Source: Pseudomonadota bacterium
Lineage (GTDB): Bacteria > Pseudomonadota > Alphaproteobacteria > Acetobacterales > Acetobacteraceae
Direction: 5' to 3'
Assembly (NCBI GenBank): GCA_021808315.1
Contig: JAKBBY010000002.1
Coordinates: 1-64,000, forward strand
DNA length: 64,000 bases
The notes below the pieces were generated by a model, which worked only from the letters and a program-made list of their open reading frames with translations, was not told the DNA's origin and ran no database searches. The position numbers and the translations under genes are program-made. Of this stretch, positions 40,224-49,044 are shown piece by piece. Position 1 is the stretch's first letter, and every line of letters starts with the position of its first letter.

Positions 40224-41756
40224 TCACGCATAATCCGACGCAACGGTCCGATCACGGCTGCGATCAGAGGCAATGCGATGAAAGAGCGGCGATAGCACCG
40301 TGGCCACCGCCACATTCACGCCAAATGTTACGACCGCGATATAGCACGGCACGGTAAAGCCGAATAGATCAAACGCGTAAATAGCGCCGCTCAAATGGTT
40401 CAGCAGCGCAAGATCGGTCGCCATTCCAAAACCCACGGCCCAACCAATCAACAAGGCCCAGCCATTGTAAAAGCGGGTGAACAGGCTGAACACCACGGCG
40501 GGAAAGGTCTGGATAATCCACATGCCGCCCAGCAATTGCAGCTGGATCGCGTATTTGAGTGGCAAATCAATCTCGAAAACCAAGCCGCCCAGGATGATCG
40601 CGATGGCGAAGAGTTTCGCAATCAGCGCTTCGACCCCTGATGACATCGAGGGCGCAATAAATTGCCGCCAAATATCGCGGGTGAAAATATTGGCCGCCGC
40701 AATGCCCATAATCCCCGCCGGCACCAACGCGCCAATCGCAATAGCGGCGAAGGCAAGGCCAACGAACCAGCTTGGCATCGTGTGGATCAATAACGCCGGG
40801 AACGAGAAATTAGGGCCGTCAATGCGAAAACCCTCCGCAAATTGCGGCATCTTGCTCACCCCCGCCGCCACGGCCATCACCCCGAACAACGCGACCAACC
40901 CCAACATGAAGGCAAATGCCGGCTGCAAAAATGCGTTACGGCGCACCACGTCGCGGCTGCGCGAGGCTAGAATGCCGGTCATGGCGTGCGGATATAAAAA
41001 CAGCGCCATCGCCGAGCCGAGCGCCAAGGTCGTATAGCCCGAATACAGGCCCGACGACCCCGCAGGCGGATGCGCGAGCAGCAAATGAGCCGCCGATACT
41101 TTGCCAAAAATGGTGCCAAATCCACCCAACTCTGCCGGGATCACGATAAACCCGACAATCACCGTTAAGAAAATCAGTAAATTCTTGACCACCGCAACCA
41201 TCGCCACCGCGCGCAGCCCAGATGTCACGGTAAACAGCGCCACCAGCGTCACCGCCATGATCAACGGCAAATGCGCGCCCAAGCCGGTGCCATTAAACCC
41301 AAGCGCGCCAATCACCGTTTGCATACCCACCAGTTGCAACGCGATATAGGGCACCGTTGCCAAAATGCCGGTCACGCCAATCGCCAACGCCAGCAGCCGG
41401 TTGCCATAGCGCGCACGCACAAATTCGGCGCCCGTCACATAGCCATATTTCGCTGAAACCCGCCATAATTTCGGAAATATCGCAAACAGCACAATGTTGG
41501 CCATCAACGTGTAGGACACTGCGAAATAGGCCAAGGCCCCAACGCCAAACATCAAAGCCGGCACGGCAATGAATGTATACGCCGTATACACATCACCCCC
41601 GACCAAGAACCACGACATCGCCAAGCCAAATTGCCGTCCGCCCAGCCCCCATTCATGCAGTTTCGACAGATCTTGGCCCTTTAATCGGGCCATGCTATCG
41701 ACAATGATCAACACACCAATGACCAGAATAACAAAAATAACCGTTGCTAAACCCAT
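40224..41756 (-). CDS. Sodium:solute symporter (SSS) family permease
   Basis: Start re-set to MGLATVIFVILVIG (41756) by alignment with the neighbouring paralogue. Confidence 0.88.
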   Translation of the reverse strand: MGLATVIFVILVIGVLIIVDSMARLKGQDLSKLHEWGLGGRQFGLAMSWFLVGGDVYTAYTFIAVPALMFGVGALAYFAVSYTLMANIVLFAIFPKLWRVSAKYGYVTGAEFVRARYGNRLLALAIGVTGILATVPYIALQLVGMQTVIGALGFNGTGLGAHLPLIMAVTLVALFTVTSGLRAVAMVAVVKNLLIFLTVIVGFIVIPAELGGFGTIFGKVSAAHLLLAHPPAGSSGLYSGYTTLALGSAMALFLYPHAMTGILASRSRDVVRRNAFLQPAFAFMLGLVALFGVMAVAAGVSKMPQFAEGFRIDGPNFSFPALLIHTMPSWFVGLAFAAIAIGALVPAGIMGIAAANIFTRDIWRQFIAPSMSSGVEALIAKLFAIAIILGGLVFEIDLPLKYAIQLQLLGGMWIIQTFPAVVFSLFTRFYNGWALLIGWAVGFGMATDLALLNHLSGAIYAFDLFGFTVPCYIAVVTFGVNVAVATVLSPLFHRIASDRSRDRTVASDYA

Positions 41757-41969
41757 ACCCCGATCCTCGGCCCGTTTGCCTGACTGAATAGTGGAAACAT
41801 CTTGAGATTGCACAAAACACAACTTCCGCGCTCATGCTGCATATGCATAAAAAACGCAACATCAAAATATCGGGCTCATGACATGATGATCGCGCGATGA
41901 TTCCAAGTGCAACCGATCCATAATAGTGTCGGTTCATCAATGGCCGACATAATGCAGACCAATTAAGCG

Positions 41970-42578
41970 CTAGCGCGCCTCGCCAAAGGGCGCCAAATCG
42001 TCTTGCCGCGCGCTCGCCAGCCGTGCGGCGCGCAGGATTGCCAGCACATCGCCCAGCGCCTGCTCAAGATCATCATTGCGCACAATATAATCAAACTCGC
42101 TCTGATGCGCCCATTCGGATTGCGCCGCCGCCATCCGCCGTGCCACATCCTCGGCGGCATCGCCGCGCCCCTGCAAACGCTCCCGCAACGCAGCCAAGCT
42201 CGGCGGGCGGATAAAAACACCAACGACATCGCCCGGCAGTGCTGCCCGAATTTGGCGGAATCCCTGCCAATCAATATCGAACAACACATCCTGCCCAGCC
42301 TGCAGCCGCGCCGCCACCGGCGCGCGCGGCGTGCCATAAGAGCGGCCAAACACCGTCGCGTGTTCTAAAAACGCCCCCGCCGCCACCATCGCGGCGAATT
42401 GCGCATCGGTCTTGAAAAAATAATGCTCGCCTTCGCGCTCACCGGCGCGCGGCGCGCGCGTCGTTGCACTGATCGAGAGCGCAATCGCTGGGTCCGCCGC
42501 CAGCAAACGACGCGACAAGGTGGTCTTGCCCGCGCCAGAAGGCGCTGCCAGCACCAAGCATAATCCGCGCCGACTCAC
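41970..42578 (-). CDS. gmk: Guanylate kinase
   Basis: LVLAAPSGAGKTTLSRRLL P-loop, ISATTRAPRAGEREGEHYFF. Confidence 0.95.
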   Translation of the reverse strand: MSRRGLCLVLAAPSGAGKTTLSRRLLAADPAIALSISATTRAPRAGEREGEHYFFKTDAQFAAMVAAGAFLEHATVFGRSYGTPRAPVAARLQAGQDVLFDIDWQGFRQIRAALPGDVVGVFIRPPSLAALRERLQGRGDAAEDVARRMAAAQSEWAHQSEFDYIVRNDDLEQALGDVLAILRAARLASARQDDLAPFGEAR

Positions 42579-42581
42579 GCC

Positions 42582-43487
42582 TCACTCCACATTCGCCACC
42601 TGCTCGCGCAATTGCTCAATCGCCGCTTTCAGCTCCAACCCCAGCGTGGTCAATGGCAATGAGGCCGATTTACTGCACAGCGTATTCGCCTCGCGATTAA
42701 ACTCCTGCACCAGAAAATCCAGCCGTCGGCCAACCCCCCGCGCCTCAGCAAGCAACGCGCGCGCCGCCGCGCAATGCGCGTCCAGCCGATCCAGCTCCTC
42801 AGTCACGTCGGATTTTCCCGCCAGAAGCGCAATTTCTTGCGCCAAACGCTCGGGTGCCACCGGCTCCGCACCACCCAGCAACGAGGCCAGCGCCTGTTGC
42901 AGCCGCGCCTGATGCAGCGCCGGTTGCGCCGCGGCCACGCGGCGCGCCTGCAGGGTGAGGTCCTCGACCCGATCGAGTGTCGCCGCCAGAATCGCTGCAA
43001 GCCGCACCCCCTCCGCCCGGCGCGACAGGGTCAGCGCGGCCACCGCCCGCTCAAATAACCCGATAATGCTCTGCTCCAACGCCTGATCTGCCACCGGATC
43101 AGCCTGATCAACCGCATCCGCCCGGCTCAGCACGCCGGGCAGCGCCAGCACCGCCTCGGCACGCGGCGGCGGGGTGCCGGGCAGGCGCACGCGGATCGCC
43201 TCAATCGCGCTCAGCATCGCGCCCAACGCGACTGGATCGACCACCAACCCCGGTCGCTCCTCGCGCTTGCGGCTGATCGTCGCGGTCACATTGCCGCGCC
43301 CCAAAGCCCGCTCGGCGAGCGGGCGCAACGTCGCCTCCAGCCGATCCAGCCCCGACGGCAGCCGCAATTTCAAATCCAACCCCCGACCATTAACGCTGCG
43401 AATCTCCACCACCAGCGCATCGCCCGGCTCAGCGACGCGGGCGAACCCGGTCATCGACGCGAGGTCGGACGGTGGATCAGCGCTCAC
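42582..43487 (-). CDS. yicC: YicC family protein
   Basis: SMTGFARV N-terminus, EIRSVNGRGLDLKLRLP, C-terminal EANTLCSKSASLPLTTLGLELKAAIEQLREQVANVE. Confidence 0.92.
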   Translation of the reverse strand: MSADPPSDLASMTGFARVAEPGDALVVEIRSVNGRGLDLKLRLPSGLDRLEATLRPLAERALGRGNVTATISRKREERPGLVVDPVALGAMLSAIEAIRVRLPGTPPPRAEAVLALPGVLSRADAVDQADPVADQALEQSIIGLFERAVAALTLSRRAEGVRLAAILAATLDRVEDLTLQARRVAAAQPALHQARLQQALASLLGGAEPVAPERLAQEIALLAGKSDVTEELDRLDAHCAAARALLAEARGVGRRLDFLVQEFNREANTLCSKSASLPLTTLGLELKAAIEQLREQVANVE

Positions 43488-44563
43488 AGGCGCATCGTCG
43501 CGCGCAGCGTATCAATCGCAACCAATCGCCCATCGCGCTCAATATGCCAAAAACTCCAGCCATTGCAGCTCGCGGCATTCTGCACCGCCGCCCCCACCTG
43601 ATGGATCGAGCCGCGCACAGCCCCCGCAATAATCGTCCCATCCGCCGCCACCACCGCGCGCACCCGGCGCAGCCGATCATGCAACACCGTGCCCGCCGGC
43701 ACCATGCCCTGCTCCACCAAAGTGCCAAACGGAATGCGCGGCACATCCCGCCGCGACAAAGTAGATGTCAAATAAGGCGGCGCCGCGCGCATCGCTTTCA
43801 ACCGCGCCCACCCCGCCTCGACATAAGCAGGATGCCGCTCAATCCCGATAAAATGCCGATTGAGCCGCTTGGCCACCGCCGCCGTGGTGGCGGTTCCGGC
43901 GAACGGATCGAGCACCACGTCATCAGGGTTGGTCGCCGCCAGGATAACCCGATGCAACAAGGCTTCAGGCTTTTGCGTCGGGTGCAGCTTCAAGCCGTGA
44001 TCATTGCGCAACCGTTCCGCGCCGGTGCATAGCGGCAAGGTCCAATCCGAGCGCATTTGCAAATCTTCGTTCAACGCCTTCATCGCCTGATAATTGAACT
44101 TATAGCGCGAGGTCGGTTCGCGCGCAGCCCAAATCAAGGTTTCATGCGCGTTGGTAAAGCGCCGCCCGCGAAAATTCGGCATCGGATTGGATTTACGCCA
44201 AATCACATCATTCAGAATCCAGAACCCCAAATCCTGCAAAATCGCGCCAATCCGGAAAATATTATGATAGGATCCAATCACCCAGATCGTCGCATCCTTA
44301 TGCAACAACCGCCGACACTCGCTCAGCCAGGCACGGGTAAACGCATCATAGGCGGCGAAATCGGCAAATTTATCCCAATCATCATCCACCGCATCGACCA
44401 GACTATCATCAGGCCGCCGCAACTCGCCGCGCAGCTGCAAATTATAAGGCGGATCAGCGAAAATACAGTCGATCGACGCATCGGGCAGCATACGCATCAT
44501 CTCGACGGCATCGCCGAGAAGCAACTGATCGAGCGGCAATTCGCGAATAGCGTGCACGGGCAA
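43484..44563 (-). CDS. ccrM: Cell-cycle regulated adenine DNA methyltransferase CcrM-like (GANTC)
   Basis: FADPPYNLQLRGEL, DPFAGTATTAAVAKRLNRHFIGIE, C-terminal CcrM extension; TTG (44563) or GTG (44557) start. Confidence 0.9.
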   Translation of the reverse strand: MPVHAIRELPLDQLLLGDAVEMMRMLPDASIDCIFADPPYNLQLRGELRRPDDSLVDAVDDDWDKFADFAAYDAFTRAWLSECRRLLHKDATIWVIGSYHNIFRIGAILQDLGFWILNDVIWRKSNPMPNFRGRRFTNAHETLIWAAREPTSRYKFNYQAMKALNEDLQMRSDWTLPLCTGAERLRNDHGLKLHPTQKPEALLHRVILAATNPDDVVLDPFAGTATTAAVAKRLNRHFIGIERHPAYVEAGWARLKAMRAAPPYLTSTLSRRDVPRIPFGTLVEQGMVPAGTVLHDRLRRVRAVVAADGTIIAGAVRGSIHQVGAAVQNAASCNGWSFWHIERDGRLVAIDTLRATMRL

Positions 44564-44638
44564 TGGGAACCTCAGATATCGTCAGCCGCTTATACCTGAC
44601 GAATCGCCCGTGACCGCGTCAATGGGCTTTTGTCGCGC

Positions 44639-45574
44639 CTAAATAATATCCTCAGCCGCCTCGAGCGAGGGCGCCTTGGCCCGGCCCATCATCAACACTG
44701 CGCGCGGCTTGAGCGATTCATGCTGGTTGCGCCGGTGTAGAATGGTCGTGCCAAAGGCAATATGCCGACATAAATATTGGGTAGGCTCTTCGTTGCGGCC
44801 CTCTTCGCGGAACATTTCGGTGAATTGCACCCGCCCCAAAACCCCCGAGCCGCGCAGACTGCGCGCATGTCGGCGCATGCCATCAACCGCCGAGGCACGC
44901 ACCCGGCGCTGAAACCCGGCCAACACCTCCAATTCCTGATTGTAAAAACTGCGCCGCGCATCCGCCCAGCCGTACGGATCGGCCATCCACTCGAAATGCG
45001 CCCCCACCGCTAGCCCAATGGGCAAAATCCCCGCCTCCAGCAGCCGGGCAAACTCCAATTGCGACACGGTCGCCACCAAAGGCGGGCCGCTATGCGCGTA
45101 GCCCTTGATCGTCACGGCGGTTCCGGTCACCGCATAATCCATCGAGGATCGCGCCTCGGCATCGTTCAACCGGCGCGTCTTCAGCCGCACCTCGACCACC
45201 GCATGCGCCCCCATCAACTCGGCTTCGTGCTGCATGCGGGCAATCGCCGCATTCCAGCCATCACGATGGCCCTCGGTCCAGGAAAAGCCGAAATGAAACC
45301 AGCAATTGCCAGACACCATGCCCAGCGTTTCGATCCCATGGGTGTGCAAGGTGAGCAAATCGGCGGGCGATGCGGTGGACACCCAAGGCAATTTGCCTAC
45401 CGCCGTATGGCGCAACCGCTCGGCAACGAAACCCGGCACGCTATTGCGCCGGAGTGCGACCGACCATTCCTGCATCCGCGCCTCTTGCCGCGCCATCTCG
45501 GCGGGGTCTTGCGCTTGCGGCACCTGGGCGGCGACCGCCCCGACCACGCCCTTCAGTAAATCCTTGAACGACAT
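44639..45574 (-). CDS. Tandem YbjQ/DUF74-like (heavy-metal-binding domain) protein
   Basis: Two DUF74-like repeats, first with IETLGMVSGNCWFHFGF, second degenerate with ILPIGLAVGAHFEWMA. Confidence 0.72.
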   Translation of the reverse strand: MSFKDLLKGVVGAVAAQVPQAQDPAEMARQEARMQEWSVALRRNSVPGFVAERLRHTAVGKLPWVSTASPADLLTLHTHGIETLGMVSGNCWFHFGFSWTEGHRDGWNAAIARMQHEAELMGAHAVVEVRLKTRRLNDAEARSSMDYAVTGTAVTIKGYAHSGPPLVATVSQLEFARLLEAGILPIGLAVGAHFEWMADPYGWADARRSFYNQELEVLAGFQRRVRASAVDGMRRHARSLRGSGVLGRVQFTEMFREEGRNEEPTQYLCRHIAFGTTILHRRNQHESLKPRAVLMMGRAKAPSLEAAEDII

Positions 45575-45584
45575 GGCGCCCTCC

Positions 45585-45986
45585 TCATGACATCAGAAAA
45601 TCATGCAAAACCCGGTGCGCCCCCTCGGCATCGTTCGATAATTTGGCCAAGGCCGCGCTCAACTCATCCAACCATTGCGGCACGGTCAGCGTGTCGCGCT
45701 TCAACACCACCCCGTGGGTGCCGCGCGCCCGGCTCGCCTGCAGCAATCCCGCTTCATTCTCCAACCCGTAGCGCGCGTCACCCGTATCCACCGTAATCGC
45801 GCGCACATGGGCGGTTTTCGAAAATAACCCGTCTTTTTTGCGCACCACCTGCACCCGGCCCGGCAAAGCCTGTTCGAGCCGGATCGCCAAGGCTTCGAGA
45901 AAGGCAGGCTGGTCCGCCGCCGCCCGGCGCATAAACGCCGCGTGCAGATCCAACCCACCCGTGCTGTCACTCATGGGTGCCGTCAC
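45585..45986 (-). CDS. Conserved hypothetical protein in YbjQ-PspA cassette
   Basis: 133-aa ORF embedded in an operon with 10 and 16 nt intergenic gaps; no recognised domain. Confidence 0.75.
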   Translation of the reverse strand: MTAPMSDSTGGLDLHAAFMRRAAADQPAFLEALAIRLEQALPGRVQVVRKKDGLFSKTAHVRAITVDTGDARYGLENEAGLLQASRARGTHGVVLKRDTLTVPQWLDELSAALAKLSNDAEGAHRVLHDFLMS

Positions 45987-46002
45987 GCATCGGTCGTCTC
46001 AC

Positions 46003-46731
46003 TCACGATTTATCCGCCTCGGGCTTGGGGGCTGAACCCTCCATTTCGGCGCGCAATTTGGCTAATTGGTCATCGATCCCGGCCTGATCGCGCAATTTCG
46101 CAATTTCGTGATCATTGCCAGTGCTGTGGTCAGATGGGTCATGGATCACACCCTCATCCATCAACCGTTCCATCGCCTCGGCCTTGGCCGACATCGCATG
46201 GGTCTTATCACGCGCATGCTGGATCAAATCACCCGCACCGCCCAACCCTTTGCCAATCCCGGCCAGTTGCTGATCCACCTTTAGCTCGGCCTCGGCGGCA
46301 TGATGCTCGGCTTTCAGCGATTCTTTCTCAGTGCGGAATTGTTCGATTTTATCTTCGAGCTTTTGCTCATAGAGCTTCAATTTATCGGCCTGCTGTTTGA
46401 CGTGCTCAAGCGAAGCCTGAATCGGCTCCAACCGGTGCTCCTCAGCCGCCTTGTCCGCCAACGCCGCCCGCGCCAAATCCTCGCGCCCGGCTTTCAGGGC
46501 GATGCGCGCATCATTGTCATGTCGGTCGATCAAGGCTTTATGATCGGCAATTTGATGCTCAAGCGTGATTTGCTCGGCGACCACATCCGCCAAATGGCCT
46601 TTGGTCTCCTGCAAGCTGGTCAGCATTTTCTCGTAGGATAAATCAAGCTCGGCATCGGTATCCTCTGCCGCATCAAGAAACTTATTGGCCTTCGCCGCGA
46701 CCAGATTGCTAAAGCGCGATAACAAACTCAT
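46003..46731 (-). CDS. PspA/IM30 family protein
   Basis: Coiled-coil MSLLSRFSNLVAAKANKFLDAAEDTDAELDLSYEKML...; PspA helical pattern. Confidence 0.85.
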   Translation of the reverse strand: MSLLSRFSNLVAAKANKFLDAAEDTDAELDLSYEKMLTSLQETKGHLADVVAEQITLEHQIADHKALIDRHDNDARIALKAGREDLARAALADKAAEEHRLEPIQASLEHVKQQADKLKLYEQKLEDKIEQFRTEKESLKAEHHAAEAELKVDQQLAGIGKGLGGAGDLIQHARDKTHAMSAKAEAMERLMDEGVIHDPSDHSTGNDHEIAKLRDQAGIDDQLAKLRAEMEGSAPKPEADKS

Positions 46732-46752
46732 CTCGATGCTCCCCGTTTGAGG

Positions 46753-47583
46753 TTAATCATTCACCGGCAACACGATTTGCGGGATTAATTTCTCCGGCAG
46801 CACCGATTTATCCTCAACCGGTGTCACCGCTGTCCCCACGGCAAAAAATTCGATCACATGGGGCTGCCAATTATGCGATCCCTCTTTGAGCTGCACCCCA
46901 ACCACGCCCTCGGCCTTGGCCTCACCGGCCTCGCGCTGCATCCGCTCCATCGCCAGCTCGCGCGCATCATACAGCGCTTGGGTAAACACCTCGATTTCGG
47001 TGTTGCGCCCGACATTCCCGAGCGAGCGCATCACGCCCTGATGCGCCATGTGATACACACAGGAGCCCATCACCATTTCCAGCGGGCGATAACCCGATTG
47101 CAGCAACAGCCACAAATCCTGACCCGACAAATCCGAGGTGAATGGCTTGCCGCCCACGCCCTTGAACATCGGATGACCGGCGGAATGCGCAATCGCGGTG
47201 CCAATCGCCATGAATTCCAGAATATCCTGGTCCCATTCCATGCGTTTGACTTCAAGCCGCACGCCAACAATTCCATCGGCATGCAGTGCCGAGGCTTCCT
47301 GCTCCATGCGTGACATCGCCAATTCGCGCGCATGATACATGGCTTGCGAGAGCACGGTCATTTCCTGGTTCTTGCTCCAGGAACTATATTGCACGCCCAC
47401 GTGATAAATGCAGGAGCCGACCACGAGGCCGAGGGGCTCGAACCCAGCCTCGCGCACCATCAAAAATTCATTGACCGAGAAATCCGAGGTAAAAATCCCC
47501 TCATGACTGCCTTCGCTGCGCAAACCGCGCAACCGCTCCAGCGCTTGATGCGATAATTGGCCGGAATTTGGCGCCGTATCCAT
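46753..47583 (-). CDS. Tandem YbjQ/DUF74 (heavy-metal-binding domain) protein
   Basis: Two repeats: GLVVGSCIYHVG...ARELAMSRMEQEA and EMVMGSCVYHMA...ARELAMERMQREA. Confidence 0.8.
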   Translation of the reverse strand: MDTAPNSGQLSHQALERLRGLRSEGSHEGIFTSDFSVNEFLMVREAGFEPLGLVVGSCIYHVGVQYSSWSKNQEMTVLSQAMYHARELAMSRMEQEASALHADGIVGVRLEVKRMEWDQDILEFMAIGTAIAHSAGHPMFKGVGGKPFTSDLSGQDLWLLLQSGYRPLEMVMGSCVYHMAHQGVMRSLGNVGRNTEIEVFTQALYDARELAMERMQREAGEAKAEGVVGVQLKEGSHNWQPHVIEFFAVGTAVTPVEDKSVLPEKLIPQIVLPVND

Positions 47584-47775
47584 GGTTCGCTCCTCCGAAG
47601 GGTGGTCAGACCGTGATGATTTAACGGCCGCTTTGTTACGCTATTAAAATCGATAATCGTGTCAAAGCGCACCGTATCGGGTTTCACCGCACGGTCAAGC
47701 CATACAACCCCCCATCAGTGCCCTGGTGCCGCACATCGATCATGGCTCGCGCAAGCGTGATCTGAACCGGTGTGT

Positions 47776-48177
47776 TCAGGGCCAGCCACGATTGCGGTTG
47801 ACCAGTTGCGCGCGGCTCAACTGGTCCGGCCCCTCAGCAACCGGCGGCGCATGATCCGGCAAATTTTCCGGGTCGGTCCAGCACGTCACCTGCCCCAATG
47901 TGCGCGTGCAATACGGGATCGGCGGCGGTAACGGCGCCGGATTGCGGCAATAGCTCTTGCCCGCATCCAGCCGGGCCAACGAACAATCACGGTGCAAGGC
48001 GAGCGAGACAATTGCATCAGGAATGGTGCGATGGATCGTGGTCAGCGCCACCAGATTCGCCCCGGCACCAAGGCCCGCATCCGCCCCCGCGCTCAAGCCA
48101 CAGCCACTCAGCCCCAGCACGAGGATGATCAGCCAAGGCAAGTTCCCGATCATTTTGATCCATCGTCGATGCGTCAT
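47776..48177 (-). CDS. Small lipoprotein
   Basis: MTHRRWIKMIGNLPWLIILVLGLSGCGLSAG lipobox; within over-extended track ORF 47776..48675. Confidence 0.65.
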   Translation of the reverse strand: MTHRRWIKMIGNLPWLIILVLGLSGCGLSAGADAGLGAGANLVALTTIHRTIPDAIVSLALHRDCSLARLDAGKSYCRNPAPLPPPIPYCTRTLGQVTCWTDPENLPDHAPPVAEGPDQLSRAQLVNRNRGWP

Positions 48178-48369
48178 GCCCGCTTTATCACGCAAAAAGG
48201 TGAAAATTCGGTTACGTTGCTCAAAGCGGTCAGCACCGCTATGTAGGGCGCGATCACGTAATTGGGGCATCGCATCGCTAACCCGATTGCCGGTCACAAA
48301 CGACCCAGACCCAGCGACCCAAACCGAGCGATACCGACCCAGCGACCCAGACAGAGAGCGAGACCAAGC

Positions 48370-49035
48370 GTGCCCGATATTTTTGACGAAGTTGCCGATG
48401 ATCTGCGCGCCGATCGCACGCGCCAATTTTTGCTCCGCTATGCCGGTGCCTTCGTCGGTGCGGCCTTGCTCGTTCTGGCCGGCGTGGGCGGCTACAAATT
48501 CTGGCAATGGCACCGTCATCAACAAGCCCTGCACGCCGCCTCGCTCTATCTCGGCCTGACCGACCGGATTGCCGCCGCCGGCCCCGCTTTGACCAATCAA
48601 GAGCGGCTGACCGATGCGGCGGATTTGCTCAATTTCGCCAAAACCGCCCCGGCTGGCTATAAGCTGCTCGCGCAATTACGCGCGGCGGGCCTGTATCGCG
48701 ATGCCGGGCAATTGCCCAAAGCCCAAGCCCTCTGGTTGCAGATCGGCGCATCCGCCGAGGGGCACCCGGCCCTGCGCGATCTTGGTAATCTGCTCTGGGC
48801 GCAAAGCGCCCTCGGCACCGCCCCCGCCGCGCAAGTGAGCGCGAAACTCAAACCGCTGATGGACCCGAACAACCCCTGGCATGACATCGCCCAGTTCGAC
48901 CAAGCGGTGCTCGATTTGCACCAACATCAGGATGCCGCCGCCAAATCCTTGCTCCAGCGCGTGACCGCTGATCCGGCAACACCAGCGGGCCTGCGCAATC
49001 TCGCGCAAGGCGTGCTCTCAACCGTGCAATCCTAG
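48370..49035 (+). CDS. Membrane-anchored TPR protein (YfgM-like)
   Basis: GTG start VPDIFDEVADDLRADRTRQFLLRYAG, one TM, TPR-like helices; upstream of bamB and der. Confidence 0.8.
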   Translation: MPDIFDEVADDLRADRTRQFLLRYAGAFVGAALLVLAGVGGYKFWQWHRHQQALHAASLYLGLTDRIAAAGPALTNQERLTDAADLLNFAKTAPAGYKLLAQLRAAGLYRDAGQLPKAQALWLQIGASAEGHPALRDLGNLLWAQSALGTAPAAQVSAKLKPLMDPNNPWHDIAQFDQAVLDLHQHQDAAAKSLLQRVTADPATPAGLRNLAQGVLSTVQS

Positions 49036-49044
49036 GTCCGCCCA

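Noticed and set aside
41838-41847. TGCATATGCA palindrome upstream of the second SSS gene
   Set aside because: Short palindrome with no second copy found; not enough to call an operator.
48178-48675. N-terminal extension of the minus-strand 47776..48675 ORF
   Set aside because: Overlaps the TPR gene on the plus strand; the lipoprotein signal begins at 48177.
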